Source: VGKP01 sp964578345 (GTDB lineage Archaea > Nanobdellota > Nanobdellia > Pacearchaeales > GW2011-AR1). From it: 64,000 nt of DNA. The stretch covers positions 48,622 to 112,621 of the forward strand of contig CAZOCP010000001.1 in NCBI GenBank assembly GCA_964578345.1. The letters run 5' to 3'. How positions within the stretch are numbered: position 1 is the stretch's first letter; each line of letters starts with the position of its first letter. Of the stretch, positions 22,974 to 31,322 are shown piece after piece. The notes under the pieces are model-generated. The model worked only from the letters and a program-made list of their open reading frames with translations, did no database searches and was not told where the DNA came from. The position numbers and the translations under genes were made by a program.

Positions 22974-24106
22974 TTTATTTTACACGCTCTTGCTCCTATA
23001 TCTTGTAAAAATATATTTGCTAAATTATATTCGTCATCTTTAATCGAAAGGTACATAGCTTGTCGTAGAATAGGAAGAGTCAAAGTAAATTTCCCTTCAT
23101 TTTCAAAAACTTCGCCATTAATCTCCAGTTCAGCTCCTCCGATAGACGGAGCATCAGTATAAATCAAAGACGGATTAAATTTTCCTGGGGCCCCAATTTC
23201 ATTATCTTCTCCATCAATTAAAAAATAAGAAATTCCCCCCGCGCCGTTTCCTCCCACACACCCTCTTTCCATACTTCTTTCTTTTATTTCTATTCTTCTA
23301 TTTTTATAATTCCCCACAATTAAATAATACTGTTGTTTAGAGCAGTCTGTTATTCCAACAACATTCCCAGTAACCCCCCCGAGTATTTTACTCTTTGGTA
23401 ATTTATCTAATATTATCTTTTCATTCCACTTTCCATATTCATTAGAAGATAGTGTTCTCATAATTCCTCTATCTATAGAACGATAATAATCATTCTTTGA
23501 ACATCCTTCAAAACACTTGTCTTCAGATTCAAAGGAGGAGCATTTCTCTTTGCAGTTTGGAGAATTTTTAGATATTTGCGCAGGCACGTACTCTTCATCT
23601 AAAGATACAAAAGCATGGCCAAATTCATGTGCCATTACACTTAAGGGATGCATAATATTAATGCTCATTACATTTTCATATGAAGAGCTTCGGATTTTGT
23701 TTTCATCTCTTCCCAATACAAAAATAAAATCATTAGGGCAGGAAGCTGCTTTCTTAATTAGTTCTAAAGAATGGCAGAATAGGGCAACATCCCTATATCT
23801 CTCACACTTTGGAATATACGAATCAATATAATAAAAATTAAAAGATTCTTTATTTTCATTAAACGGTCTGACTGAAAGCATATAATTCTTGTATTTTTCA
23901 ACATTATTTTTTTCACCAAAAAAAACTATATTAATCGCATTTTCCCCTGAATATAAGAGGGATTTACAGGATTCTAGAGCAGATACAGACGCGATATCCG
24001 GACTTAATTCCGCATTCCTCGCGACAAAAAACAGCAAACCAATTATAATAATTAAAAAAACAATTATTCCTAAAAAAGCAACCGCCCAAAGATAAGCTGG
24101 TTTCAT
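22970..24106 (-). CDS. Membrane-anchored M64-like metallopeptidase
   Basis: 378 aa. One N-terminal anchor (WAVAFLGIIVFLIIIIGLLF), then an extracellular domain with the zinc motif HEFGHAFVSLDEEY (about residues 155-170), as in IgA-peptidase M64 family (HExxH...EY). Cys pairs around 185-205 (CKEKCSS, CFEGCSK) suggest disulfides. C-terminal beta domain. It forms an operon with the pilin-like gene and probably with the secreted DUF5667-like gene, suggesting surface-protein processing. Confidence 0.75.
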   Translation of the reverse strand: MKPAYLWAVAFLGIIVFLIIIIGLLFFVARNAELSPDIASVSALESCKSLLYSGENAINIVFFGEKNNVEKYKNYMLSVRPFNENKESFNFYYIDSYIPKCERYRDVALFCHSLELIKKAASCPNDFIFVLGRDENKIRSSSYENVMSINIMHPLSVMAHEFGHAFVSLDEEYVPAQISKNSPNCKEKCSSFESEDKCFEGCSKNDYYRSIDRGIMRTLSSNEYGKWNEKIILDKLPKSKILGGVTGNVVGITDCSKQQYYLIVGNYKNRRIEIKERSMERGCVGGNGAGGISYFLIDGEDNEIGAPGKFNPSLIYTDAPSIGGAELEINGEVFENEGKFTLTLPILRQAMYLSIKDDEYNLANIFLQDIGARACKIK

Positions 24107-24157
24107 AAAAAATCAATTAAAAACAAGGTTAAATAAGTTGCGATTTTGATCTAGGCA

Positions 24158-24322
24158 CTATTTGCTTTTTTCTAATTCAGATATTCTTTCGGCCACTGCC
24201 TTTGTTTCTTTGTCTAGATTTTCTTTATATTCTTTTAATATCTCAATTCTTTCAGCTCTAGTTAAAAAATGTCTAGATTCATTACCAATTAAACCGCAGC
24301 CGGAATTACAATATGCTTCCAT
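24158..24322 (-). CDS. Small Cys-containing helical protein divergent from padR
   Basis: 54 codons from ATG 24322: MEAYCNSGCGLIGNESRHFL, then a charged helix LTRAERIEILKEYKENLDKE and KAVAERISELEKSK, stop TAG at 24158-24160. Preceded by a perfect AGGAGGTG ribosome site 7 bases upstream. Resembles DUF5320-type small proteins that accompany PadR regulators. Its promoter contains the two PadR-type operators. Confidence 0.7.
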   Translation of the reverse strand: MEAYCNSGCGLIGNESRHFLTRAERIEILKEYKENLDKETKAVAERISELEKSK

Positions 24323-24361
24323 ATTCAGCACCTCCTTTCATATAACTTTTCAGTTTTATAT

Positions 24362-24418
24362 TATCGGTCATCCGATATAAGATAGAAGCAAGTATTTAAA
24401 TATATCGGTTACCCAATA
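24362..24418. promoter_or_regulatory. Two PadR-type operators
   Basis: TATCGG-tcat-CCGATA (24362-24377, perfect dyad) and TATCGG-ttac-CCAATA (24403-24418) share consensus TATCGGTYAYCCRATA and flank a TATTTAAATA TATA box in the divergent padR/small-gene promoter. Good candidates for autoregulation by the adjacent PadR protein. Confidence 0.7.
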
Positions 24419-24423
24419 ATTCA

Positions 24424-24729
24424 ATGATGAAACCAAAAAAAGAAGAAGACTGTTGTGATATGCGGGGCATGCTTTCTTTTTTAATTCTTTTTCTTCTTTC
24501 TAAGAAAGAAATGCATGGACAGGAGATCTCATCTGAATTAGAAAGAAGAAAAGGAGACCGCCCCAGTCCCGGAACCATTTATCCAGCGCTCAAATCTTTA
24601 AATCAGGCAGGGCTCATTAAAGAGAAGAAAAGAGGAAAAATAATTATTTATAATTTGACACGTAAAGGAAAACGCGTACTGAAAATAGCAAAACAAAAAT
24701 TCTGCAGGACATTTCTTGGGCTATATTAA
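24424..24729 (+). CDS. PadR-family transcriptional regulator
   Basis: 101 aa, single winged helix: MLSFLILFLLSKKEMHGQEI, SSELERRKGDRPSPGTIYPA, LKSLNQAGLIKEKKRGKIII, YNLTRKGKRVLK. The PSPGTIYPALKSL recognition helix is the PadR signature. Short Cys pair near the N-terminus (EEDCCDM) might sense metal or redox, an inference. Controlled through the operators directly upstream. Downstream 24730-24800 shows nothing I can name. Confidence 0.88.
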   Translation: MMKPKKEEDCCDMRGMLSFLILFLLSKKEMHGQEISSELERRKGDRPSPGTIYPALKSLNQAGLIKEKKRGKIIIYNLTRKGKRVLKIAKQKFCRTFLGLY

Positions 24730-24800
24730 TTAGACGAAATTCCTTCGCTTAGCCCGAGCGATTAAATAAATTAAATAAGAACTTAAACCTTAAGTCAATC

Positions 24801-25217
24801 CTACCAAACTGCAAGAATTCCGCCATTTATCAACAGAGAAACAAGATAGTATCCTGAATTTATACAATAAAGTTTCCAAGATTTGCCTTCCCATAAAACC
24901 ATTCCAAGCATTGTTGTCGCTATAAATCCCAGCCAAATCCATCCTCCTGCCTGAAGTCCCCCGGAGAAAGTTGTTGCTTCAGCATAATCCACAAAATGTG
25001 CAAGTACAAAACTCATTATAAATGCACCTACAAATCCAAGAAAATAACGCCCGCCCATTCCTTTAGATTTTTCAGCATCTATATCCTTTTTGCTAAGTTT
25101 GCTCAAACGCATCCATACATTACCAAACATACCTGGAGAATACCATAGCATTCCTAAAATCATAGAAACAAGCGCAGCAACTATTACAGCCCAGTAATTA
25201 ATAACTGCTTCTACCAT
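24801..25217 (-). CDS. DUF1761 family membrane protein
   Basis: 138 aa, four hydrophobic spans. Begins YWAVIVAALVSMILGMLWYS with the family-typical GMLWYSP-xF/G, then GRYFLGFVGAFIMSFVLAHF, GGWIWLGFIATTMLGMVLWE, and KLYCINSGYYLVSLLINGGI. Length and motif order fit DUF1761. Function unknown. It lies 30 bp downstream of the redox operon on the same strand. Confidence 0.85.
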   Translation of the reverse strand: MVEAVINYWAVIVAALVSMILGMLWYSPGMFGNVWMRLSKLSKKDIDAEKSKGMGGRYFLGFVGAFIMSFVLAHFVDYAEATTFSGGLQAGGWIWLGFIATTMLGMVLWEGKSWKLYCINSGYYLVSLLINGGILAVW

Positions 25218-25247
25218 GAAAACTTTAAAACTTATTAGTTTATAAAT

Positions 25248-26330
25248 TTATCCAAAAGTAAAAGTATAGGCTTGCAAGCCAGAAGTCGTTCTCAGCTCAA
25301 CAACTCTCTCTTTATAGGAAGAATCATTAAGAATAGTATACAGCCCATAATTCTCAATTGTTATATTATTTAAATTATCTCCGTCGATAAACACTTCTAT
25401 TTCCGTCGAAGTTTTGGCTCCAGCCACAAAATGAACTTCTTTTGCTAAATATTTAAGCAAGATTTTTCCATTTTCCTCTTCTAGCGCCATATGGTCTGGG
25501 TTATTTTTCCACTTGCCATAAAGATAGAATTTATTTTTCTCTAAATTAGATGGAAGGGAATAAATTACTGCATTGTCATTTTGCCATCCTTCCTTATTGC
25601 CAATTTGGTTTCTATTATATTTGTAACCAAAGTAAATCTCTGGAGTAATTTCGCTAGGGATGACAGAAATGTCCTCTTTCTTTATTTGCTCTTCTATAGA
25701 TACATTCAGGCCAAGAATCTCAACTCGTTCTTTTAGCAATTCCTGTATTTTGCGTTCTGTTTCTTCATACCCTCCTTCGCCAATGTGATCATAAATAATA
25801 AATCCGTCGATATCAATAAGATACTTTCTTGGCCAAAATCGATTTTTATATGCATACCATGTCGCCCGTTCATTATCTTGGACAACAGGATATTTAATGT
25901 AGTATTTTTCAATCGCTTTTGCTACATTATCTCTCTCTCTTTCAAATTCAAATTCAGGAGTATGCACCCCAATGATGACCAGCCCCCTGTCTCTGTATTT
26001 TTCATACCATTGGTTAAGATAAGGTATAGTTCTCTGGCAATTAATACAGCTGTATGTCCAAAAATCAACTAAAACAATATTTTTCCCAATATTTTCAGAA
26101 ATAGTAATATTTTTCACATTAAGATATCCGCTTGGATTCACAAGCTCAATTGCTCTGGGATACTCTCTTGCTTTTTCTACAACCCTCGGAGAAGAGAAAT
26201 CCGTCCCAGCAATTAGTTCTTTATTTATTTTCTGCTCAGGAGGACCATTCATTTTCTCAAGAAAAAAAATTGTCGCAATAATAGCTAATACTGCAAAAAG
26301 TAAAACAAAAATATTTTTTTTAATTTTCAT
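25248..26330 (-). CDS. Membrane-anchored thioredoxin-like protein (DipZ C-terminal type)
   Basis: 360 aa from ATG 26330, chosen over an upstream in-frame ATG because it begins directly with the anchor KKNIFVLLFAVLAIIATIFF and overlaps ccdA only slightly. Redoxin domain with WTYSCINCQRTIPYL (CxxC) and VIIGVHTPEFEFE, then the beta-rich C-terminal domain found in DipZ (IYFGYKYNRNQIGN, FYLYGKWK). With the ccdA gene it equals a split DipZ. Extracytoplasmic thiol-disulfide exchange fed by CcdA. Confidence 0.85.
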   Translation of the reverse strand: MKIKKNIFVLLFAVLAIIATIFFLEKMNGPPEQKINKELIAGTDFSSPRVVEKAREYPRAIELVNPSGYLNVKNITISENIGKNIVLVDFWTYSCINCQRTIPYLNQWYEKYRDRGLVIIGVHTPEFEFERERDNVAKAIEKYYIKYPVVQDNERATWYAYKNRFWPRKYLIDIDGFIIYDHIGEGGYEETERKIQELLKERVEILGLNVSIEEQIKKEDISVIPSEITPEIYFGYKYNRNQIGNKEGWQNDNAVIYSLPSNLEKNKFYLYGKWKNNPDHMALEEENGKILLKYLAKEVHFVAGAKTSTEIEVFIDGDNLNNITIENYGLYTILNDSSYKERVVELRTTSGLQAYTFTFG

Positions 26331-27090
26331 CTTTATTAATGCTTGTCGAAGCAAGATACGAAAGAAACCCAGGAATAATCGGCAAAACACACGGGCTAAG
26401 GAAAGATATCAACCCAGCAAAAAATGCAATTCCTATATTAACCAGATTTAAAGAGCCAATAGTTCCGCCCAAACTAGTTCCCAATCCCAGATTCGTCAAA
26501 AATTCACTTACAAATTCAAGATTTGCAACTCTATTTAGTTGTTGCGTAAAAACTAATATCCCTAAAATTATAAGAACAACTCCAAAAAAATATTGGAAAT
26601 ATTTTAGCCACTTTCCAGCACGTAGAATTATTGCTTGAGCCTGTGTTGTAAATAGTCCTACAAAAAGGAAAGGAATTCCCAGGCCAAGAGTATACGCCAT
26701 TAGCAAAATAAAAGCACTAGAAGCATTCGTTGCAGCTAGAGCAAGAATTGCTCCAAGAGCAGCACTCACACAAGGAGTCCATCCAACAGCAAACGCAGCC
26801 CCAAAAACAAAAGAAGTTGCATATTGAGATCCAAATCTTTTTTTCACAAGAATTTTATGCTCTCTTTGCAAAAAAGAAGGGGTTATCAAGCCTAATAGAA
26901 AAAGCCCAAATAAAATAATAACAACTCCTCCTACTCTTCCCAGCCATTCTTGGACAGTATACGAAACATTACTCAACACAGTCTCCAATAAAACCCCGAT
27001 CAAGGAGAATATAATTGAAAAACCCAGAACAAAAAACACACTGCTTAAAAAAATATTCCAATCATATCTATGCTCTTTTCGATTTTTCAT
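26320..27090 (-). CDS. ccdA: CcdA/DsbD-type thiol transporter, circularly permuted
   Basis: 256 aa, six membrane spans. It carries both CcdA signatures but in reverse order: GWTPC (103-107, usually in TM4) comes first and LISFLSPCVLPIIPGFLSYL (227-246, usually TM1) is the last span. The N-terminus MKNRKEHRYDWNIFLSSVFF corresponds to the start of canonical TM2. The start is fixed by an ATGA overlap with the upstream thioredoxin, and no SPCVLP span precedes it. With its basic N-terminus inside, the permuted order keeps each helix orientation. Passes electrons across the membrane to the anchored thioredoxins. Confidence 0.9.
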   Translation of the reverse strand: MKNRKEHRYDWNIFLSSVFFVLGFSIIFSLIGVLLETVLSNVSYTVQEWLGRVGGVVIILFGLFLLGLITPSFLQREHKILVKKRFGSQYATSFVFGAAFAVGWTPCVSAALGAILALAATNASSAFILLMAYTLGLGIPFLFVGLFTTQAQAIILRAGKWLKYFQYFFGVVLIILGILVFTQQLNRVANLEFVSEFLTNLGLGTSLGGTIGSLNLVNIGIAFFAGLISFLSPCVLPIIPGFLSYLASTSINKDEN

Positions 27091-27563
27091 GAATTTTGTA
27101 ATTGTTCCAAATATCTTTCTTTGCTCCAGCTGTCTGGAGACTTCAATACTTGTTTTCCATCCTTTATAATTATTTTAGTATGTTGATACGAAACCCCAAA
27201 TTCTTTAGCCAGCGCCTCTTCTTCTTTTTCCGTTTCACTATCTTTATAATTTACCCTAAATCCAACAATATTTAAATTTTTAAGTTCATCAAATGCTTCA
27301 GCAATTTCTGTCTGTTCATTTTTACAAATAGGGCACCAATTAGCATAAAAATATAAAACAATAGTTTTATTATCAGCCAAGGCTTTTTCATAATTCTCCT
27401 GAGTAAAAATTACATAATTGCTCCCCGCCCCTTCTATTTCAACGGCAGGGATTTTTTTGTCTTCTCTATCTTCCTTTTTTACTAAATTATCTTGAATAAC
27501 TATAAAAAACATTACAATAACAATAAGGACAATTGCAATTGAAAGTGGTAATATTTTTTTCAT
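27087..27563 (-). CDS. Membrane-anchored thioredoxin
   Basis: 158 aa from ATG 27563, preferred because the anchor begins there (KKILPLSIAIVLIVIVMFFI) and a TATA box (GTATATAAAC, about 27583-27592) sits 25 bp upstream. Thioredoxin fold with ANWCPICKNEQTEI (CxxC), and GVSYQHTKIIIKDG replacing the usual cis-Pro loop sequence. First gene of the redox operon with ccdA and the DipZ-type protein; overlaps ccdA by ATGA. Confidence 0.85.
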   Translation of the reverse strand: MKKILPLSIAIVLIVIVMFFIVIQDNLVKKEDREDKKIPAVEIEGAGSNYVIFTQENYEKALADNKTIVLYFYANWCPICKNEQTEIAEAFDELKNLNIVGFRVNYKDSETEKEEEALAKEFGVSYQHTKIIIKDGKQVLKSPDSWSKERYLEQLQNS

Positions 27564-27704
27564 ATAAAATAAGAGAGATATTTGTTTATATACTCTTTCA
27601 ATAATATCTTCTGTAAATCTTGCTAAATTTATCTTCAAAGCCTGCTCTCAACATAGCCTTAACAATTGAAACATTTATAATACTCATAAAGGTTTTTCTA
27701 ACGT

Positions 27705-27827
27705 GCCTCTATAGCTCAGTTGGTTAGAGTACGAGTTTCGTAAGCTTTGAAATAATTTTCAAGCAGATTGTCAATCTCAAGAAATCGAAAAAACTCGGGG
27801 TCGGGGGTTCAATCCCCCCTAGAGGCT
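27705..27827 (+). tRNA. tRNA-Thr(CGT) with a 37/38 intron
   Basis: Acceptor GCCTCTA (27705-27711) pairs with TAGAGGC (27820-27826), discriminator T. D stem GCTC/GAGT, anticodon stem CGAGT (27732-27736) with ACTCG (27793-27797), anticodon CGT at 27739-27741, T arm GGGGG-TTCAATC-CCCCC. An intron of about 49 nt (27743-27791) sits after position 37; TTTCG and CGAAA around it can form the bulge-helix-bulge core and the intron contains two small hairpins. TATA-like TTTATAATAC is about 25-30 bp upstream. Confidence 0.92.
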
Positions 27828-27936
27828 TATCCCAAGACAAGATTTTTCAAAAAGGTTATTTACTTTTAAATAACACAGCAATATTTATAAAAAAGTACTT
27901 TTTAATTATATAGCTTATATAAAAATATTCGACAAA

Positions 27937-28164
27937 ATGGGAAGCTGCATTGACTTAAGAAAGTGGCAGGATTCAAGCTCTATCCAAGAAGCATATTCAA
28001 AATTAGTCTCAGGCGGAAGACCAGGATATAAAGCATTCATAGAAAGAAAAAAAGACCTGCCTAAATGCCAGCACTGCCCCATTGAAGGACAATGTAATGG
28101 GTGCTCTCAAGGAATACTTAACGAACAGAAATTTTGCGCCGATTGCGGACACAAGTTAAACTAA
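27937..28164 (+). CDS. Small Cys-rich zinc-ribbon protein
   Basis: 75 aa. C-terminal half has KCQHCPIEGQCNGCSQGI and FCADCGHKLN, i.e. CxxC pairs able to bind one or two zinc ions. N-terminal half is a short helical segment. No further domain. Preceded by TATA-like TTATATAAAA about 25 bp upstream. Function unknown. Confidence 0.65.
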   Translation: MGSCIDLRKWQDSSSIQEAYSKLVSGGRPGYKAFIERKKDLPKCQHCPIEGQCNGCSQGILNEQKFCADCGHKLN

Positions 28165-28280
28165 ACACAAAGAAGGAGCGTCAAGTTTTCATAGCTTGAT
28201 TAATTTGTACGCAATACCTCTATAAAGAAAAGGTTTAAAAACTTACAAACAGTATTTATCATACAGCAGGAATAGAAGCA

Positions 28281-28553
28281 ATGACTAGAAAGACAGAAAA
28301 TGAAAATAAGGAAGTAAGAGCAAATACCCCCAGTATTGGAAAAATTAGTAATCTGGAAAAAAATAAATCTCTTGAACACAGTGTGATTCTTACTATTACA
28401 GTAGGAGCATTTATTGCAAGCATATTTTTTTTATCTTCTAGTCTAACTGGAAATGTAATTGGCGATTTAAATCAGACCTCATCTAGCTGGATTGGAGGAG
28501 TATTATTTATTATTGGAGCAGGCGGAGCATTTACCTATTTAAAAAGAAGATAG
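28281..28553 (+). CDS. Small membrane protein with TGNVIG motif
   Basis: 90 aa: charged N-terminus, one span SVILTITVGAFIASIFFLSS, the motif SLTGNVIGDL, then SSSWIGGVLFIIGAGGAFTY and a KRR tail. The TGNVIG-then-hydrophobic-span pattern recurs in DPANN surface proteins. A sorting or processing role of the motif is conjecture. Confidence 0.65.
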   Translation: MTRKTENENKEVRANTPSIGKISNLEKNKSLEHSVILTITVGAFIASIFFLSSSLTGNVIGDLNQTSSSWIGGVLFIIGAGGAFTYLKRR

Positions 28554-28639
28554 AAAAATTATAGAAACCGCATTTCTTTTTAGCCTAAAAAACCACAGTT
28601 TTTGTGCAAAAAAGAAAACACTAAACTTCTAGGTGATGT

Positions 28640-28826
28640 CAGAAATGCGGTGAAAACCGCGCCCCTTAGGGCGCTGCATTTCTGAGCATCCAAAACACGA
28701 GCGCCTGTCACAAACCTCGCCTCATCAAGAATTGGAAGTTCTTGACTGCCATCGAGGACAAGAGTCCCCGAGGTTTAAGCCGAGGTGGCACATCGTTTCA
28801 CCAAGAACTTAGTGTTCTTGGGTGCG
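28640..28826. repeat. Structured intergenic repeat E1 upstream of argS
   Basis: Within the gap 28554-28926. CAGAAATGC/GCATTTCTG encloses GCGGT-GAAA-ACCGC (GNRA loop) and GCCC-CTTA-GGGC. Next, AAACCTCG (28712-28719) pairs with CGAGGTTT around CAAGAA/TTCTTG and GGAC-AAGA-GTCC hairpins. Two more hairpins follow (CCAAGAAC/GTTCTTGG, CAGGAATC/GATTCCTG). Segments 28652-28687 and 28782-28798 recur after argS at 30632-30667 and 30707-30723; 28713-28750 recurs at 9839-9876. Confidence 0.7.
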
Positions 28827-28926
28827 CTCAGGAATCTTCGATTCCTGACGTTTTGATATTGAAATTTACTTTCTACATAGCTGAACACAAAGATACTTTT
28901 ATTAATCCATTATCTATTATTCATCT

Positions 28927-30612
28927 ATGAAGGAAAAAGCTGCTGAATTATTAGCGAAACAACTTTCTTTAAAAAAAGAAGACATTCTTTTGCATATAGA
29001 AACTCCCCCAACACCATCTCTAGGAGACTATGCTTTTCCTTGTTTTAATTTATCTAAAGAGCTTAAAAAAAGTCCATCAGATATTTCTAAAGATATCTCA
29101 AGAACTCTAAAAAGCAGATATTTCGAGAGGATTGAATCAAATGGACCATATATAAACTTCTTTATCAATAGAAATGCTTTAGCCAAGGAAATTCTTGAGA
29201 AAATACTTAAGGAAAAAGGCGCATACGGCTCTGGCAGTCTAAAAGAAAAAGTAGTTATTGAATTTCTAAGCCCAAACACAAATAAACCTCTTCATATAGG
29301 CCATGCTCGTAATATAATATTAGGGCAGGCAATTTCAAATATTCTTTCTTTTATGGGCAACGAGGTGCACTTTGTAAATTTATACAATGATAGGGGAGTT
29401 CACATTTGTAAATCTATGGTTGCCTATGATTTATTCGGAAACAAGACCAATCCAGAAAAATCGAAGAAAAAACCAGATCATTTTGTAGGAGATTTCTATG
29501 TTCGTTTTTCAGAGGAATTTAAAAAAGATTCTAAGCTTGAGGTTATCGCGCAGGAATATCTAAAAAGATGGGAAAAAGGGGACAAAAAGATACTCTTGCT
29601 ATGGAAAAAAATGAATTCTTGGGCAGTTCAAGGATTTAAACAAACCTATAAATTATTCGGTTTAAACATAGAAAAAAACTATTATGAATCCAAGATATAC
29701 AACAAAGGAAAAGAAATCATTGAGGAAGGAATAAAAAAAGGAGTAGTTAAAAGAAAACCAGATGGGGCTCTTTATATAGATCTATCAGAAGAAGGACTCG
29801 GAGAGAAAATTCTTTTACGCTCAGATGGAACTTCAATTTATATAACTCAAGATGTATATCTTGCTCTTCTAAAATATAAAGAATTTCATTTTGATAAATC
29901 AATTATTATTAGCGCCACAGAACAGCGCCATCATTTTAAAGTATTGTCTTCAGTTCTCAATAAACTAGGATATCAAAGGGAGGCAAAAAGTATCCATTTA
30001 GATTATGGAATGGTTAATTTAGAGTCAGGAAGAATGAAGTCTAGGGAAGGGAAAGTAGTAGATACAGACGACCTAATAGAGGAAATGAAATTTCTCGCAG
30101 CAGAAGAAATAAGTAGCAGGCATAAAAAAATTTCAAAAACAGAAAAAAACAAACGCGCGCAAACAATTACCCTTGCAGCTTTAAGATACTATTTTCTTAA
30201 AGTAGAAAGAATTAAAGGCCTAACTTTCAAACCTCGAGAGTCGCTGCGTTTTGATGGAGATACAGGACCATACTTGCTTTATACATATTCTCGCGCAAAA
30301 AGTATAATTTCTAATTTAAAAAGAAATTCGAATATCTCAATTAATTCACCAATCCACGATAAGGAAAAAGAAATTCTTTTGCAACTTTCTAATTTTCCAA
30401 GCGCAGTATTTCAAGCATATAATTCTCTCTCCCCAAACATTATAGCTAACTACGCTTTTCATTTAGCGCAGACTTTTAATCAGTTTTATCACAATGAAAA
30501 GGTTCTCGGATCATCACAAGAAAGATTCAGGGGCTCTTTAGTCAAAGCAGTTGCGCAAGTATTATGCAACTCTTTTTATTTGTTAAATATGTCTTACTTA
30601 GAGAAAATGTAA
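28927..30612 (+). CDS. argS: Arginyl-tRNA synthetase
   Basis: 561 aa class I synthetase. N-terminal Arg-N domain (1-85), EFLSPNTNKPLHIGHARN with the HIGH motif (about 114-131), a KMSKS-equivalent GRMKSREGKVV (about 362-372), and the anticodon-binding DALR domain at the C-terminus (YLLYTYSRAKSII onward). Length and motifs are normal. It is flanked in direct orientation by two related structured repeats (28640-28826 and 30632-30723). Confidence 0.95.
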   Translation: MKEKAAELLAKQLSLKKEDILLHIETPPTPSLGDYAFPCFNLSKELKKSPSDISKDISRTLKSRYFERIESNGPYINFFINRNALAKEILEKILKEKGAYGSGSLKEKVVIEFLSPNTNKPLHIGHARNIILGQAISNILSFMGNEVHFVNLYNDRGVHICKSMVAYDLFGNKTNPEKSKKKPDHFVGDFYVRFSEEFKKDSKLEVIAQEYLKRWEKGDKKILLLWKKMNSWAVQGFKQTYKLFGLNIEKNYYESKIYNKGKEIIEEGIKKGVVKRKPDGALYIDLSEEGLGEKILLRSDGTSIYITQDVYLALLKYKEFHFDKSIIISATEQRHHFKVLSSVLNKLGYQREAKSIHLDYGMVNLESGRMKSREGKVVDTDDLIEEMKFLAAEEISSRHKKISKTEKNKRAQTITLAALRYYFLKVERIKGLTFKPRESLRFDGDTGPYLLYTYSRAKSIISNLKRNSNISINSPIHDKEKEILLQLSNFPSAVFQAYNSLSPNIIANYAFHLAQTFNQFYHNEKVLGSSQERFRGSLVKAVAQVLCNSFYLLNMSYLEKM

Positions 30613-30631
30613 TTATGTTAAGGAACTTGAC

Positions 30632-30723
30632 GAAAACCGCGCCCTCTAGGGCGCTGCATTTCTGAGCTCAAAAAAATGAGCGCCCATTCAACCATGTCTA
30701 AAGGCAGAGGTGGCGCATCGTTT
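30632..30723. repeat. Structured intergenic repeat E2 downstream of argS
   Basis: 30632-30667 matches 28652-28687 (34 of 36), and 30707-30723 matches 28782-28798 (16 of 17), same order and orientation; the middle is shorter and different. GGGCGCT/AGCGCCC and GCTC/GAGC pairings are possible. It ends in a T-run that could also terminate argS. Confidence 0.65.
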
Positions 30724-30771
30724 TTTTATCATCACAGCAAATCTTAAATAGCCTGAGTTTTCTAAATCAAT

Positions 30772-31008
30772 ATGGAGCCGGCCTTTATTTTAATTGGAAC
30801 AGGAGTTTTTCTAGTTTTTCTTCTTTGCGTTTTGTTGATGATTCTCGTATTAAATTATTCTCAAGGGCCCCCCCTTTCTTCTTTTATTCACAATGATACA
30901 ATTAAAATTAAAAACCATCTTGCTCAGGATACACTTCCAAATTCAGAAATTTCAATTGAAGACGTTATCAAAAACAGAAAAAAAATGTCTTCTCCGATAA
31001 CCTTATAA
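30772..31008 (+). CDS. Small single-span membrane protein
   Basis: 78 aa: N-terminal span FILIGTGVFLVFLLCVLLMI, then a soluble Lys/Asp-containing tail with SEISIEDVIKNRKK. TATA-like CTTAAATA about 30 bp upstream. Not recognised. Confidence 0.5.
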   Translation: MEPAFILIGTGVFLVFLLCVLLMILVLNYSQGPPLSSFIHNDTIKIKNHLAQDTLPNSEISIEDVIKNRKKMSSPITL

Positions 31009-31029
31009 ATTCATTTATTTCTCTTTGTT

Positions 31030-31287
31030 TGTAGACGAGCCGGCGTGCTAGTCCTACGCTGAACACCAACGGACTTAAGGTGGGCTTAAAGGAGTGCGTG
31101 AGGCAGAGGCATGTGCGTCTTTTCGCCAACATTGATGCCCTGTCCTGTTCGATCGCGCTCTTGTGAACCGGGTCAGGCCTTGATCGGAGCAGCCCTAATC
31201 AGGAAGCGCGGTGCTTGCAGGTAAGCAGAGCGGAGAAGGAGGAAAAGGCCGCGCCCATGCTAAAACCGAGCAATCTCCCCGTCTACA
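31030..31287 (+). ncRNA. 7S signal recognition particle RNA
   Basis: About 258 nt, GC-rich in an AT-rich region. Ends pair: TGTAGACG (31030-31037) with CGTCTACA (31280-31287). The S-domain helix 8 signature is present: GAACCGGGTCAGG, then GGAGCAGCCCTAA, as in archaeal 7S RNA. The 5' part has the Alu-domain type AGTCCTACGCTGAACACC. TATA-like CTTATAAATT at about 31003-31012 lies 25 bp upstream. The helix 8 apex reads CC-TTGATC-GG rather than a GGAA-type tetraloop. Confidence 0.92.
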
Positions 31288-31322
31288 CGAAAATATAAAA
31301 ACTAAACTTCTTTAATTTATAC

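Noticed and set aside
28742..28930. 62-aa plus-strand ORF upstream of argS
   Set aside because: Lies within the structured repeat E1 and has no ribosome site or TATA box at the right distance.
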